64,000 bases of DNA from Minwuia sp. (lineage in GTDB: Bacteria; Pseudomonadota; Alphaproteobacteria; Minwuiales; Minwuiaceae), in the NCBI GenBank assembly GCA_029210175.1, contig JARGPL010000015.1:1-64000 (forward strand), in the 5' to 3' direction. The first letter of the stretch is position 1; each line of letters begins with the position of its first letter. Shown here piece by piece: positions 16,028 to 24,412 of the stretch. The notes below the pieces were generated by a model. It ran no database searches. It had not been told where the DNA came from and saw only the letters and a program-made list of their open reading frames with translations. Position numbers and translations under genes: made by a program.

Positions 16028-18334
16028 ATGAGCGACGAACTCAACAAGATGGCGCTGGACTACCACCGCTATCCGACGCCAGGCAAACTGGCGATCATGC
16101 CCACCACGAAACTTGCCAACCAGCGTGATCTGTCGCTGGCGTACAGCCCTGGTGTGGCGGCCGCCTGCACATTGATCCATGAAGACCCGCTGGAAGCGGC
16201 GAACATGACTGCGCGGGGCAATCTCGTGGCTGTCGTGTCGAACGGTACTGCGGTGCTGGGTCTGGGCAACATCGGTCCGCTGGCATCCAAGCCGGTGATG
16301 GAAGGCAAGGCGGTCCTGTTCAAGAAGTTCGCCGGCATCGACGTCTTCGACATTGAAATCAACCAGATGGGCATTCAGGAAACGGTGGAGGTCGTCGCCG
16401 CACTGGAACCGACGTTCGGCGGCATCAACCTGGAAGACATTGGCGCACCGGCCTGTTTCGAGATCGAGCGGCTGTGTCGGGAGCGGATGAACATCCCCGT
16501 CTTCCATGATGACCAGCATGGCACGGCCATCTGCGTGGGCGCCGCGATCTACAACGCCTGCCGTGTTGTGGGCAAGGACCTGGACAAGATCAAGGTCGTC
16601 TGTTCCGGCGCTGGCGCTGCGGCGCAGGCTTGCATGGCCCTGATCGTTTCGCTGGGTGTGGCGAAGGAAAACATCACGGTCTGCGACCGGTCCGGCCCGA
16701 TCTACAAGGGCCGCAAGGAAAAGATGGACAAGTACAAGGAGCATTGGGCCGTCGAGACCGATGCCCGCTCCATCGGTGAGGCCGTGAAGGGGGCCGATGT
16801 GTTTGTCGGCGTGTCCGGACCTGGCACCCTGACCGGCGAGATGGTGAAGACCATGGCCAAGACGCCGATCATCATGGCGCTGGCCAACCCGAACCCGGAG
16901 ATCCTGCCGGAAGAAGCCCGTGCCGCCAGCCCCGACGCGATCATCGCCACGGGGCGTTCGGATTATCCGAACCAGGTGAACAACGTGCTGTGCTTCCCGT
17001 TCCTGTTCCGCGGTGCGCTGGATTGCGGTGCGACGACCATCAACGAGGAAATGAAGGTCGCCGCCACCAAGGCCATCGCCGATCTGGCGAAGCAGGAAGT
17101 CTCCGACGTCGTGGCCAAGGCCTATGGTGTGGACAGCCTGGAATTCGGCCCTGACTACATCATCCCGAAGCCCTTCGACCCGCGCCTGATGGTGGAGGTT
17201 TCTTCCGCTGTTGCACAGGCCGCCATGGACTCCGGTGTGGCCGTCCGCCCCATCGAGGACATGGACGCCTATCGCGCCAAGCTGAACGAGTACGTCTACA
17301 AGACGGGCTTTGCGATGAAGCCTGTATTTGACCGCGCGAAAGCCGACCCGAAGAAGATTGCCTATGCCGATGGCGAGCAGGAACGTGTGCTGCGTGCGGC
17401 CCAGGTGATCATCGATGATGGTCTGGCCCACCCGGTGCTGATCGGACGCCAGGACGTGATCAAGCGTCGGATCGAACGGTTTGGCCTGCGCATGAAGGTC
17501 GGCAAGGATCTGGAAATATTCGATCCGAACGGTGATGACGGCATCGAAGGCCTGGTGGGTGCGCTCTGCGCCCGGATGGGCCGCAAGGGCGTAAGCCCGG
17601 ACGAGGCGCGGTATCTGATGCGGACCAACACGACGGTCATCGCGTCCCTGCTGCTGGACCGTGGTGATGTTGACGGCATGCTGTGCGGACTGGTGGGTCG
17701 CTATGACCGCCACCTCAATTTCGTGCGGGACATCGTGGGCCTGCGTGACGGTGTGATGGAACCATCGGCCATCGAACTGGTGGTCATGGACCGTGGCACC
17801 ATGGCGATTGCGGATACCCATGTGTCCGACGATCCGACAGCCGAGGAAATTGCGGAAATGGCCATCATGGTCGCAGAGGTCGTGGACCGGTTCGGGATCG
17901 AACCGCATGTGGCCCTGCTGGCGCATTCCAACTTCGGCGACAACGATGATCCGTCGTCGGTAAAGATGCGCAAGGCTCTGGAACTGGTGCGCAAGATGGC
18001 GCCTGATCTGGAAATCGATGGCGAGATGAAGGGCGATACGGCGCTCAACGAGTCGGTGCGCAAGCGGGTGAACCCGGATTCGACCCTGACCCGCAACGCC
18101 ACAGTGCTGATTGCACCGAACATGGATGCGGCAAACATCGCCTTCAATCTGGTGAAGGAAACGACAGAAGGCATGTCTGTCGGCCCGATCCTGATCGGCT
18201 TGGCCAAGTCAGCCCATGTCGTCACCCCGGCGATCACCACCCGTGGCATCGTCAACATGACGGCTGCCGCCGTGGTTGCGGCTCAGGATCATCAGTCCGG
18301 TTCGATTGCTGCGGCACCGCACGCGGGCGAATGA
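16028..18334 (+). CDS. maeB: NADP-dependent malic enzyme with C-terminal phosphotransacetylase-like domain
   Basis: A 768-residue MaeB-type malic enzyme converting malate to pyruvate, CO2 and NADPH. The N-terminal malic domain (about 20-155) has YSPGVAAAC and FHDDQHGTA, the NAD(P)-binding domain (about 160-400) has [13 protein letters not shown], and the C-terminal 330 residues are the phosphate acetyltransferase-like domain ([28 protein letters not shown]). The last domain is regulatory rather than a working Pta in studied MaeB enzymes. The ATG at 16028 follows GAGGGGA. The stop directly abuts the convergent tetR gene stop (18335), leaving no terminator space. Confidence 0.95.
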   Translation: MSDELNKMALDYHRYPTPGKLAIMPTTKLANQRDLSLAYSPGVAAACTLIHEDPLEAANMTARGNLVAVVSNGTAVLGLGNIGPLASKPVMEGKAVLFKKFAGIDVFDIEINQMGIQETVEVVAALEPTFGGINLEDIGAPACFEIERLCRERMNIPVFHDDQHGTAICVGAAIYNACRVVGKDLDKIKVVCSGAGAAAQACMALIVSLGVAKENITVCDRSGPIYKGRKEKMDKYKEHWAVETDARSIGEAVKGADVFVGVSGPGTLTGEMVKTMAKTPIIMALANPNPEILPEEARAASPDAIIATGRSDYPNQVNNVLCFPFLFRGALDCGATTINEEMKVAATKAIADLAKQEVSDVVAKAYGVDSLEFGPDYIIPKPFDPRLMVEVSSAVAQAAMDSGVAVRPIEDMDAYRAKLNEYVYKTGFAMKPVFDRAKADPKKIAYADGEQERVLRAAQVIIDDGLAHPVLIGRQDVIKRRIERFGLRMKVGKDLEIFDPNGDDGIEGLVGALCARMGRKGVSPDEARYLMRTNTTVIASLLLDRGDVDGMLCGLVGRYDRHLNFVRDIVGLRDGVMEPSAIELVVMDRGTMAIADTHVSDDPTAEEIAEMAIMVAEVVDRFGIEPHVALLAHSNFGDNDDPSSVKMRKALELVRKMAPDLEIDGEMKGDTALNESVRKRVNPDSTLTRNATVLIAPNMDAANIAFNLVKETTEGMSVGPILIGLAKSAHVVTPAITTRGIVNMTAAAVVAAQDHQSGSIAAAPHAGE

Positions 18335-18961
18335 TCAGCCAACCTGCGGCGCCGTTTCGGGGCCGTAGAGTCTGACAAGAAGTGAGATGGCCCGCTCGGC
18401 CCGCTGCTCGGACGCAGCGATGTCGGGCGGGTCAATCACGCCAATGACCCTTCTGATCTGCATGTCACCGATCAGAAGATTGATGAATATCTCCGCTATT
18501 TCAGGTGGTTCGCCCCTGACAAGCGCACCTGACTGACGCAGGCGGCCAATCAGTCCCCCGATCAATGGCACGATGGTATCGCGTCCTGCCGTGGCGATGG
18601 TCTGTCCCAGGGTTGCGGTGTCATGCACGTCTGCCGCAGCCGCACGGTTGAGTGCGACGGCGCGTTCACCGGTCACCAGCCGCAGCAGCAGGGGCGCGAC
18701 CTCCGACAATGTCTGCAGCGGGTCCGAACCCTGCGCCATGCGTTCCTGCAACAGGTCCCTTACATCTTCCGCATTGTCGTCGACCAGCGCCCTGAACAGG
18801 CCCTGCTTGTTGCCGTACCAGCGGTAGAGCGTTTCGTTCGAGGCTGCGGCCTGCTTGGCAATGCCGAGCATGGACGTGGCCTTGTACCCGTCGCGTGCCA
18901 GCAGGGCATAGGCCGCATCGGCGATCTGGCGGTGTCGCGCCCGCTGTTTTTCCTCACGCAT
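18335..18961 (-). CDS. TetR-family transcriptional regulator
   Basis: A 208-residue TetR protein. The DNA-binding domain includes TSMLGIAKQAAASNETLYRW (about 30-49) followed by YGNKQGLFRAL. The ligand-binding half is not diagnostic. An upstream TTG-type start could extend the frame to 19030, but the ATG at 18961 has GGAGGT about 10 bp ahead and gives a typical N-terminus (MREEKQRARHRQIADAAY). The longer form would also run through one operator. It is divergent from the DUF1772 gene, and the shared 110-bp gap holds two identical palindromes, so it very likely represses itself and that gene. Confidence 0.9.
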   Translation of the reverse strand: MREEKQRARHRQIADAAYALLARDGYKATSMLGIAKQAAASNETLYRWYGNKQGLFRALVDDNAEDVRDLLQERMAQGSDPLQTLSEVAPLLLRLVTGERAVALNRAAAADVHDTATLGQTIATAGRDTIVPLIGGLIGRLRQSGALVRGEPPEIAEIFINLLIGDMQIRRVIGVIDPPDIAASEQRAERAISLLVRLYGPETAPQVG

Positions 18962-19004
18962 GGTCAGGCGACCTCCAGGTCCGGGCGAGATTCCATTTGA
19001 CAAG

Positions 19005-19020
19005 CGTACTTGTATGTACG
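19005..19020. promoter_or_regulatory. Putative TetR operator 1
   Basis: CGTAC-TTGTAT-GTACG: an exact 5-bp inverted repeat with a 6-bp spacer, 44 bp upstream of the tetR start. The same half-sites and spacer length recur 29 bp away. TetR dimers usually bind such 15-16-bp palindromes in the divergent intergenic region. Confidence 0.75.
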
Positions 19021-19033
19021 GATATGTCAATTA

Positions 19034-19049
19034 CGTACACATCAGTACG
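19034..19049. promoter_or_regulatory. Putative TetR operator 2
   Basis: CGTAC-ACATCA-GTACG: same half-sites and 6-bp spacer as operator 1, centred 29 bp from it and ending 22 bp before the DUF1772 start. The spacer sequence differs while half-sites are identical, which is what binding-site conservation predicts. The position would block a promoter of the DUF1772 gene. Confidence 0.75.
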
Positions 19050-19071
19050 GTTATGCAATGAGGTCTGCCTG

Positions 19072-19590
19072 ATGTTCGACTCCTTCCTTCGTGGCGCTGT
19101 CCTGGCCCTTTGCCTGCTGATCGGGGTGATGGCCGGATTCTTCTTCGCCTTTTCCAACACCGTCATGCCAGGGCTTGATCTGATGCCCGGAACCGACGCG
19201 ATGCAGGCGATGCAGAACATCAACATCGCCGTCCGAAACCCTGTTTTCTTTGCGATTTTTGCGGGAACTCCAATCCTGAGTGTCGCGCTGGCGGCCATGA
19301 CGCTGATGAACAGGCGACATCGAAGAACAGGCCTTCTGCTGCTTGTCACGATGCTGATCTATGTCGTCGGCGTCGTCGCCCTGACGGCATCGATCAACGT
19401 TCCCATGAACAGGTCTCTCGCTCTGCTGTCCCTGATGACCGAAACCGACTGGCTCGCCTGGTCAGGGGACTGGACGCTGTCCAACCACGCGCGAACGGTT
19501 GCTTCCGTGGTGTCCCTGCTGCTCGCCGTCCTGGCCGCTTGCCGCTTGATGAAACAAGGGCGGGACGGGGTTGCGCACGGTTCGGGATGA
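19072..19590 (+). CDS. DUF1772-like membrane protein
   Basis: A 172-residue protein with four predicted membrane helices (about residues 8-30, 60-80, 86-110 and 140-160). The stretch GFFFAFSNTVMPGL and the late TLSNHARTVASVVSLLLAVL are typical of DUF1772 (anthrone-oxygenase-like) membrane proteins, whose biochemical role is mostly unknown. The ATG at 19072 gives a membrane helix near the N-terminus; an upstream frame would start inside the TetR gene. It is divergent from tetR and preceded by the second palindromic operator, so it is probably induced by the ligand of that TetR protein. Confidence 0.75.
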   Translation: MFDSFLRGAVLALCLLIGVMAGFFFAFSNTVMPGLDLMPGTDAMQAMQNINIAVRNPVFFAIFAGTPILSVALAAMTLMNRRHRRTGLLLLVTMLIYVVGVVALTASINVPMNRSLALLSLMTETDWLAWSGDWTLSNHARTVASVVSLLLAVLAACRLMKQGRDGVAHGSG

Positions 19591-19647
19591 CAAGCCCGCG
19601 CCGGTTTCGCACAATGGCCTGACAAATCATCTCGGGGAGGAGACGTC

Positions 19648-20802
19648 ATGCGTGGTCAGGGACCGTTGAACGGTGTGAAGGTAGTGGAACTTGCGGGTAT
19701 CGGCCCAGGGCCGATGGGGGCGATGCTGCTGGGGGACCTGGGGGCTGACGTGATCCGCGTGGACCGCCAGACCGCAGCCGATCTCGGCATCGACCGGGGC
19801 AAGGCCAAGTGGGACCTGCTGAACCGCTCCAAGCGGTCGGTCGCGGCAAACCTCAAGTCCGCCGAGGGCGTGGAAACCGTCCTGAAGCTGATCGAGAAGG
19901 CCGATATCCTGATCGAGGGCATGCGCCCCGGCGTTACAGAACGGCTGGGCCTGGGCCCGGAGGAATGCATGAAGCGCAATCCGGCCCTCGTCTATGGTCG
20001 TGTGACCGGCTGGGGCCAGACTGGCCCGATCGCCCATGCTGCCGGGCACGACATGAACTACATCTCCATCACCGGTGCCCTGCATGCGATCGGCCGTGAG
20101 GGCGCTGCGCCCGTGCCGCCGCTGAATCTGGTGGGTGATTTCGGCGGTGGTGCGCTCTACCTCGCCTACGGCTGTCTCGCCGCCTACATCGAGGCGCAGC
20201 GGTCCGGCAAGGGCCAGGTGGTCGATGCAGCCATGATTGATGGTGCATCCAACCTGATGACCGCGATCTACGGCATGAAGGCGGCTGGCCGCTGGAAGCA
20301 GGAACGCGGCGTCAACATTCTGGATACCGGTGCGCATTTCTATGACGTCTACGAGACCAGTGACGGCAAGCATGTCTCGATCGGTTCCATCGAAGGCAAG
20401 TTCTATGCGGAGCTGAAGGAAAAGCTGGGCATGGCCCCTGATGCGATGCCGGAGCAGATGAACCCCGCGAAGTGGGACGAGTATCGGGCAGAGATTGCCG
20501 CGGTGATCGCCACGAAGACCCGCGATGAATGGTGCGATGTCATGGAAGGCTCGGACGTCTGCTTTGCGCCGGTCCTCGACATGGATGAGGCACCGAAGCA
20601 TGCCCACAACGTGGCGCGGGAGACCTTCATCGAAGTTGACGGTGTGACCCAGCCAAACGTCGCGCCGCGCTTCTCCGGCACGCCAGCGGGCAGGCCGACG
20701 GTCGCGCCGGACCCGGGCGCGGATACCGAGGAAGCGCTGGCCGAATGGGGCTTTGACCCTGCCGAGGTGGCTCGCCTGCGTTCCTCCGGCGCGCTGTCCT
20801 GA
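19648..20802 (+). CDS. Alpha-methylacyl-CoA racemase, CaiB/BaiF family
   Basis: A 384-residue class III CoA-transferase-fold protein. The pair His134 (GHDMNYIS) and Asp164 (LVGDFGGG) has the same 30-residue spacing as the catalytic His126/Asp156 of mycobacterial alpha-methylacyl-CoA racemase, and the flanking GALHAIGR also matches. It would interconvert R and S 2-methylacyl-CoA esters so that branched chains can enter beta-oxidation. A GGGGAGGAG ribosome-binding site precedes the ATG. The SDR gene begins 16 bp downstream, suggesting an operon. It fits the propionyl-CoA and acyl-CoA genes elsewhere in the window. Confidence 0.92.
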   Translation: MRGQGPLNGVKVVELAGIGPGPMGAMLLGDLGADVIRVDRQTAADLGIDRGKAKWDLLNRSKRSVAANLKSAEGVETVLKLIEKADILIEGMRPGVTERLGLGPEECMKRNPALVYGRVTGWGQTGPIAHAAGHDMNYISITGALHAIGREGAAPVPPLNLVGDFGGGALYLAYGCLAAYIEAQRSGKGQVVDAAMIDGASNLMTAIYGMKAAGRWKQERGVNILDTGAHFYDVYETSDGKHVSIGSIEGKFYAELKEKLGMAPDAMPEQMNPAKWDEYRAEIAAVIATKTRDEWCDVMEGSDVCFAPVLDMDEAPKHAHNVARETFIEVDGVTQPNVAPRFSGTPAGRPTVAPDPGADTEEALAEWGFDPAEVARLRSSGALS

Positions 20803-20817
20803 CGGCGGGGCGCGGAC

Positions 20818-21576
20818 ATGGGCCGTCTTGACGGAAAGGTTGTCTGGATCACGGGGGCGGCCTCCGGGCTCGGGCGGGCGTCAGCGCTCGCCTGCGCTGC
20901 GGAGGGGGCAACCATCCTGGCGACGGATTTGAGTGCACCCGACGCCGTTGTGACAGCGGTGGAGGCCCTGGGCGGGCAGGCAACTGCCATGGCCCAGGAC
21001 GTGACCGACGAAGCCCGCTGGGACGCCATCGCGCATGAGGCTGAAACCCGGTTCGGCGGCTTTCAGGTGCTGGTCAACAACGCCGGTATCGGGGAACGAA
21101 GGCTGCTGAAGGACATGGATCTGGCATCCTGGAAACGCATGCAGTCGGTCAACCTCGACTCCGTCTTTCTGGGCACCAGGGTCGGGTTTCGCCACATGGC
21201 ACCTGGCGGGTCGATCATCAACATTTCGTCGATCCTCGGGATCGTCGGCAATGTCGGCACGTCGCACTATTGTGCGGCGAAGGGCGGCGTGCGCCTGTTC
21301 ACGAAGGCGGCGGCGGTCGAAGCGGCGCAGACCGGGCTCGGCATCCGGGTGAACTCGGTTCATCCCGGCTATATCGAGACGCCGATGGTGATGGACGGTG
21401 TGAAGGCGCAGGTCGAACCGGACAGGGCGGTTGAGATGCTGAAGGCCAAGCACCCGGTCGGGCATCTGGGGCAACCCGATGACATCGCCCATGCGGTGGT
21501 CTATCTGGCCTCTGACGAGACCCGGTTCATGACGGGGTCGGAAGTCGTGGTTGACGGTGGTCTGACAGCCTGGTGA
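20818..21576 (+). CDS. Short-chain dehydrogenase/reductase
   Basis: A classical 252-residue SDR. The cofactor loop is TGAASGLG (residues 12-19), NNAG is at 87-90, and the catalytic residues are Ser138, Tyr151 and Lys155 (YCAAKGG). An aspartate in ATDLS after strand two suggests NAD(H). The C-terminus GSEVVVDGGLTAW is standard. Substrate is unknown; the 16-bp spacing to the racemase gene implies co-transcription and possibly an acyl-CoA or hydroxysteroid-like substrate. Confidence 0.88.
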   Translation: MGRLDGKVVWITGAASGLGRASALACAAEGATILATDLSAPDAVVTAVEALGGQATAMAQDVTDEARWDAIAHEAETRFGGFQVLVNNAGIGERRLLKDMDLASWKRMQSVNLDSVFLGTRVGFRHMAPGGSIINISSILGIVGNVGTSHYCAAKGGVRLFTKAAAVEAAQTGLGIRVNSVHPGYIETPMVMDGVKAQVEPDRAVEMLKAKHPVGHLGQPDDIAHAVVYLASDETRFMTGSEVVVDGGLTAW

Positions 21577-21708
21577 CTGTTCCGCGCCGGTACGTGTGAC
21601 TGCCGCTTCGCAGGCCGTCCTTCGGCGTTGCATTCGCGGTGCCGGACGTGAGACCTTTGCGGACAGGGCATTTGCCGTCGTGGCAGCCCAGATCAGGGGT
21701 CAGGACTG

Positions 21709-24369
21709 ATGAGCAGCGCGGACGCGTTGTCAGACAGGTCACCCGCAGCCAGTACCGTGCACAACGGGGCCGTGGATCAGGAGACCGTGGACGGAGAGAT
21801 CGCTGGCGTCGAGGTCCGCAGGGAGTTCGACGGCGCCAGCGATTCGCCTTCGCTCGACCGCGATCAGCGAATCCGCGCGGAGATGATCGGCGAACTGGTG
21901 CGGGAATCGGGCCGCCTGCGCGTCATCCCGTTCATGGTCGTCGGCATTCTGGCAGCGGTCTTCATGGAACGCGCGCCGATCTGGCCAGCGATCGTGCTGA
22001 CGATCGGTGTCCTGGTCATGATATTCGCGGCTGACCGGCTGCGTCGCGCCTACGAGGCTGAGCCATCCAAGACCGGCAATGCGGAGGCCTGGGGCCTGCG
22101 CTATGCCGCGCTGTCCGCCCTTGTCGGACTGGTCTGGGGCGCGAGTGTCGCGAGCTACTTCGATGCCGGGTCCTATCCGCACCAGGCCTTTCTGGCGTTG
22201 CTGATCTTTGGCTCGCTTGTCGCCGCCGTCGTCCACAGGGCGCTCTATCCCCCCGCATTCCTGGCCTTTGCGGTGCCGACCAGTCTGCCGATCGTGGTGA
22301 TGTTCGTGCTGGATGGCGGTGATCTGGCGCTGGCCACTGCCGGTGCCGGTGTCATTGGCATGATCATGCTGTTCGGGTGGCAGCGCGGTCTGAACCGGCG
22401 CTATCGCGAATCGATGGCATTGAGGTTCGAGAACACGGACCTGATCGAGCGGCTGGAGACAGCGCACCGGAGCGCGGAAACCGCACGTCTGCAGGCGGAA
22501 GCAGGTGACCGCGCCAAATCCGAATTCCTCGCCACCATCAGTCACGAACTCAGGACGCCGATGAACGGCATCATCGGCATGACGGGCCTGCTCCAAGGCA
22601 CGCGTCTGACACAGCAACAGCGGTCCTACGCGGAGATCGTGCGGGAATCTGCGGATGCCCTGCTCAATCTCATCAACGACATCCTGGATCTGACGAAGCT
22701 GGAGGCTGGCCGCGTCGAACTGGACGACGCCCCCTTCGAGGTGGCGCGGACGGTGGAAAGTGTCGTCGGCCTGATGGCCGCCCGGGCCCAGGCCAAGGGG
22801 CTGGAGATCGTCAGTCACATCAATGGCGACTGCCCGGAGATCATGACGGCGGATGCCGGAAGGCTGCGGCAGATCCTGCTCAACCTCGTCAGCAATGCCA
22901 TCAAGTTCACCGATACCGGCCACGTGACCCTGGCCGTCGCGCTCGCGCCGGGGCAGAGCGATGTCTTGCGGTTCGAGGTTTCCGATACCGGAATCGGCAT
23001 TCCCGCCGACGTTCAGCCACGCCTGTTCCGTCCCTTCAGCCAGGGCGGTGGTATTTCCAGACGCTTTGGCGGCACGGGGCTGGGGCTGGCCATCTCCCGC
23101 AGGCTGGTGAATGCGATGGGGGGCGATATTCGCCTGTCCAGCATCGATGGTTCCGGATCCGTCTTCACGGTCGATCTGCCGGTCCGCAATGGCCGCAGCG
23201 TGCGACGCCTGGGTGACCTGGCCAGTCTTTCCGTGATGATTGCCGGGCCAGATGGCAAGGCCCGTGATGTGGCTGCCCGTTATGCCCGTGACTGGCGCGT
23301 GAAGGTGACCGAGGCCGCAACACCGGCAGAGGCCATCAGCCTGATGCAGGCGGGTGACACCATGTCCGCCTGTGTCATCGACTGGCGCGTCCGTGGCGGG
23401 GCCGGGTCACTGGCCCGACAGATCCGCGCCAATCCGGGCACTGCGGATTGCCGTCTGATCCTGACAGTGCCTGTCGGCGTTGTGGAAGCGCTGGCGGAGG
23501 ACGAGGACGCGCTTTTCGATGGCCGGATCCTGCAACCCCTGCGGCGGTCCGTCTATCATCGGGCCCTGTCGGGTGTACCGATGGAAACGCATGACGCCGC
23601 CGCGTCCGACCAGGCACCGGCGCGGGACCCGAGCGGGCATCGCCTTCGGGTGCTGATCGTCGATGATGTGGCTGTGAACCAGAAACTAGCGTCGTCCATT
23701 GTCGAAAGCGCCGGTCATGATGCCTTTTCCGCTGGCGGTGGCCGGGAAGCGCTGCAGGCGCTCAGGTCCTTGCCTTACGACATGGTGCTGATGGATGTGG
23801 AGATGCCGGACATGGATGGTCTGGCTGCCACCCGCGCAGTGCGGCTGTTGCCAGGGGCGGTCGGTCGCATCCCCATCATCGCGATGACGGCCCATCCCGG
23901 TGACGAATATCTGGAACGGTGTGTGGATGCGGGCATGAACGGCTATCTCGCCAAGCCGCTGGATGCCGAGGAACTGCTGCAACTGCTGCGACAGCGCGCG
24001 GCGGAAGGTGGCGCAAAAGCGGATCATGCCGCGCATGATGATTCATGCCCGACCATGGCGCGGCTCACCCGCCGTCTTGATCCGGAGACATCGCGGTCCC
24101 TGTTGCTGCACTTCGTCAAGGACCTGGAAGGCTGGGAAACCAGTCTGGGTGATGCCGACGCGCAGGCGTTGCGCCAGTTGGCGCATGCGATCCGGGGTGC
24201 CGCGCTGAATCTGGGGCTCGATGCCCTGGCGGCGGCAGCGGAGGAACTGGAACGGATCAGTGGCCAGGCCGATGCGGATGGTGCAACGGCACTCGACGGA
24301 CTGCTGGAGAACATGCGTCGGACGCGCCACGATCTGACCACGGAACTGTCGTTGAACTACCCGTCCTGA
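21709..24369 (+). CDS. Hybrid sensor histidine kinase with receiver and Hpt domains
   Basis: An 886-residue membrane kinase. After a roughly 60-residue polar head come about six hydrophobic segments (64-215), then a short coiled linker, HisKA with His279 (ATISHELRTPMNG), an ATPase domain (about 385-500; GTGLGLAISRRL), a degenerate receiver-like region (about 505-620; VIDWRV), a good receiver with phospho-Asp696 (MVLMDVEMPDMDG; VLIVDD at 648) and a C-terminal Hpt domain with His826 (AHAIRGAALNLG). All steps of a phosphorelay are thus in one chain, so an outside response regulator should be the output. None is adjacent. The next gene, 44 bp downstream on the same strand, is the giant coiled-coil protein. 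Confidence 0.92.
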   Translation: MSSADALSDRSPAASTVHNGAVDQETVDGEIAGVEVRREFDGASDSPSLDRDQRIRAEMIGELVRESGRLRVIPFMVVGILAAVFMERAPIWPAIVLTIGVLVMIFAADRLRRAYEAEPSKTGNAEAWGLRYAALSALVGLVWGASVASYFDAGSYPHQAFLALLIFGSLVAAVVHRALYPPAFLAFAVPTSLPIVVMFVLDGGDLALATAGAGVIGMIMLFGWQRGLNRRYRESMALRFENTDLIERLETAHRSAETARLQAEAGDRAKSEFLATISHELRTPMNGIIGMTGLLQGTRLTQQQRSYAEIVRESADALLNLINDILDLTKLEAGRVELDDAPFEVARTVESVVGLMAARAQAKGLEIVSHINGDCPEIMTADAGRLRQILLNLVSNAIKFTDTGHVTLAVALAPGQSDVLRFEVSDTGIGIPADVQPRLFRPFSQGGGISRRFGGTGLGLAISRRLVNAMGGDIRLSSIDGSGSVFTVDLPVRNGRSVRRLGDLASLSVMIAGPDGKARDVAARYARDWRVKVTEAATPAEAISLMQAGDTMSACVIDWRVRGGAGSLARQIRANPGTADCRLILTVPVGVVEALAEDEDALFDGRILQPLRRSVYHRALSGVPMETHDAAASDQAPARDPSGHRLRVLIVDDVAVNQKLASSIVESAGHDAFSAGGGREALQALRSLPYDMVLMDVEMPDMDGLAATRAVRLLPGAVGRIPIIAMTAHPGDEYLERCVDAGMNGYLAKPLDAEELLQLLRQRAAEGGAKADHAAHDDSCPTMARLTRRLDPETSRSLLLHFVKDLEGWETSLGDADAQALRQLAHAIRGAALNLGLDALAAAAEELERISGQADADGATALDGLLENMRRTRHDLTTELSLNYPS

Positions 24370-24412
24370 TCGCCTTCAGGACATGTACACAGATTGAAGA
24401 GAACGGACTCTC

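Noticed and set aside
16007-17926. A 639-codon minus-strand frame
   Set aside because: It is fully antisense to maeB, which has complete catalytic motifs.
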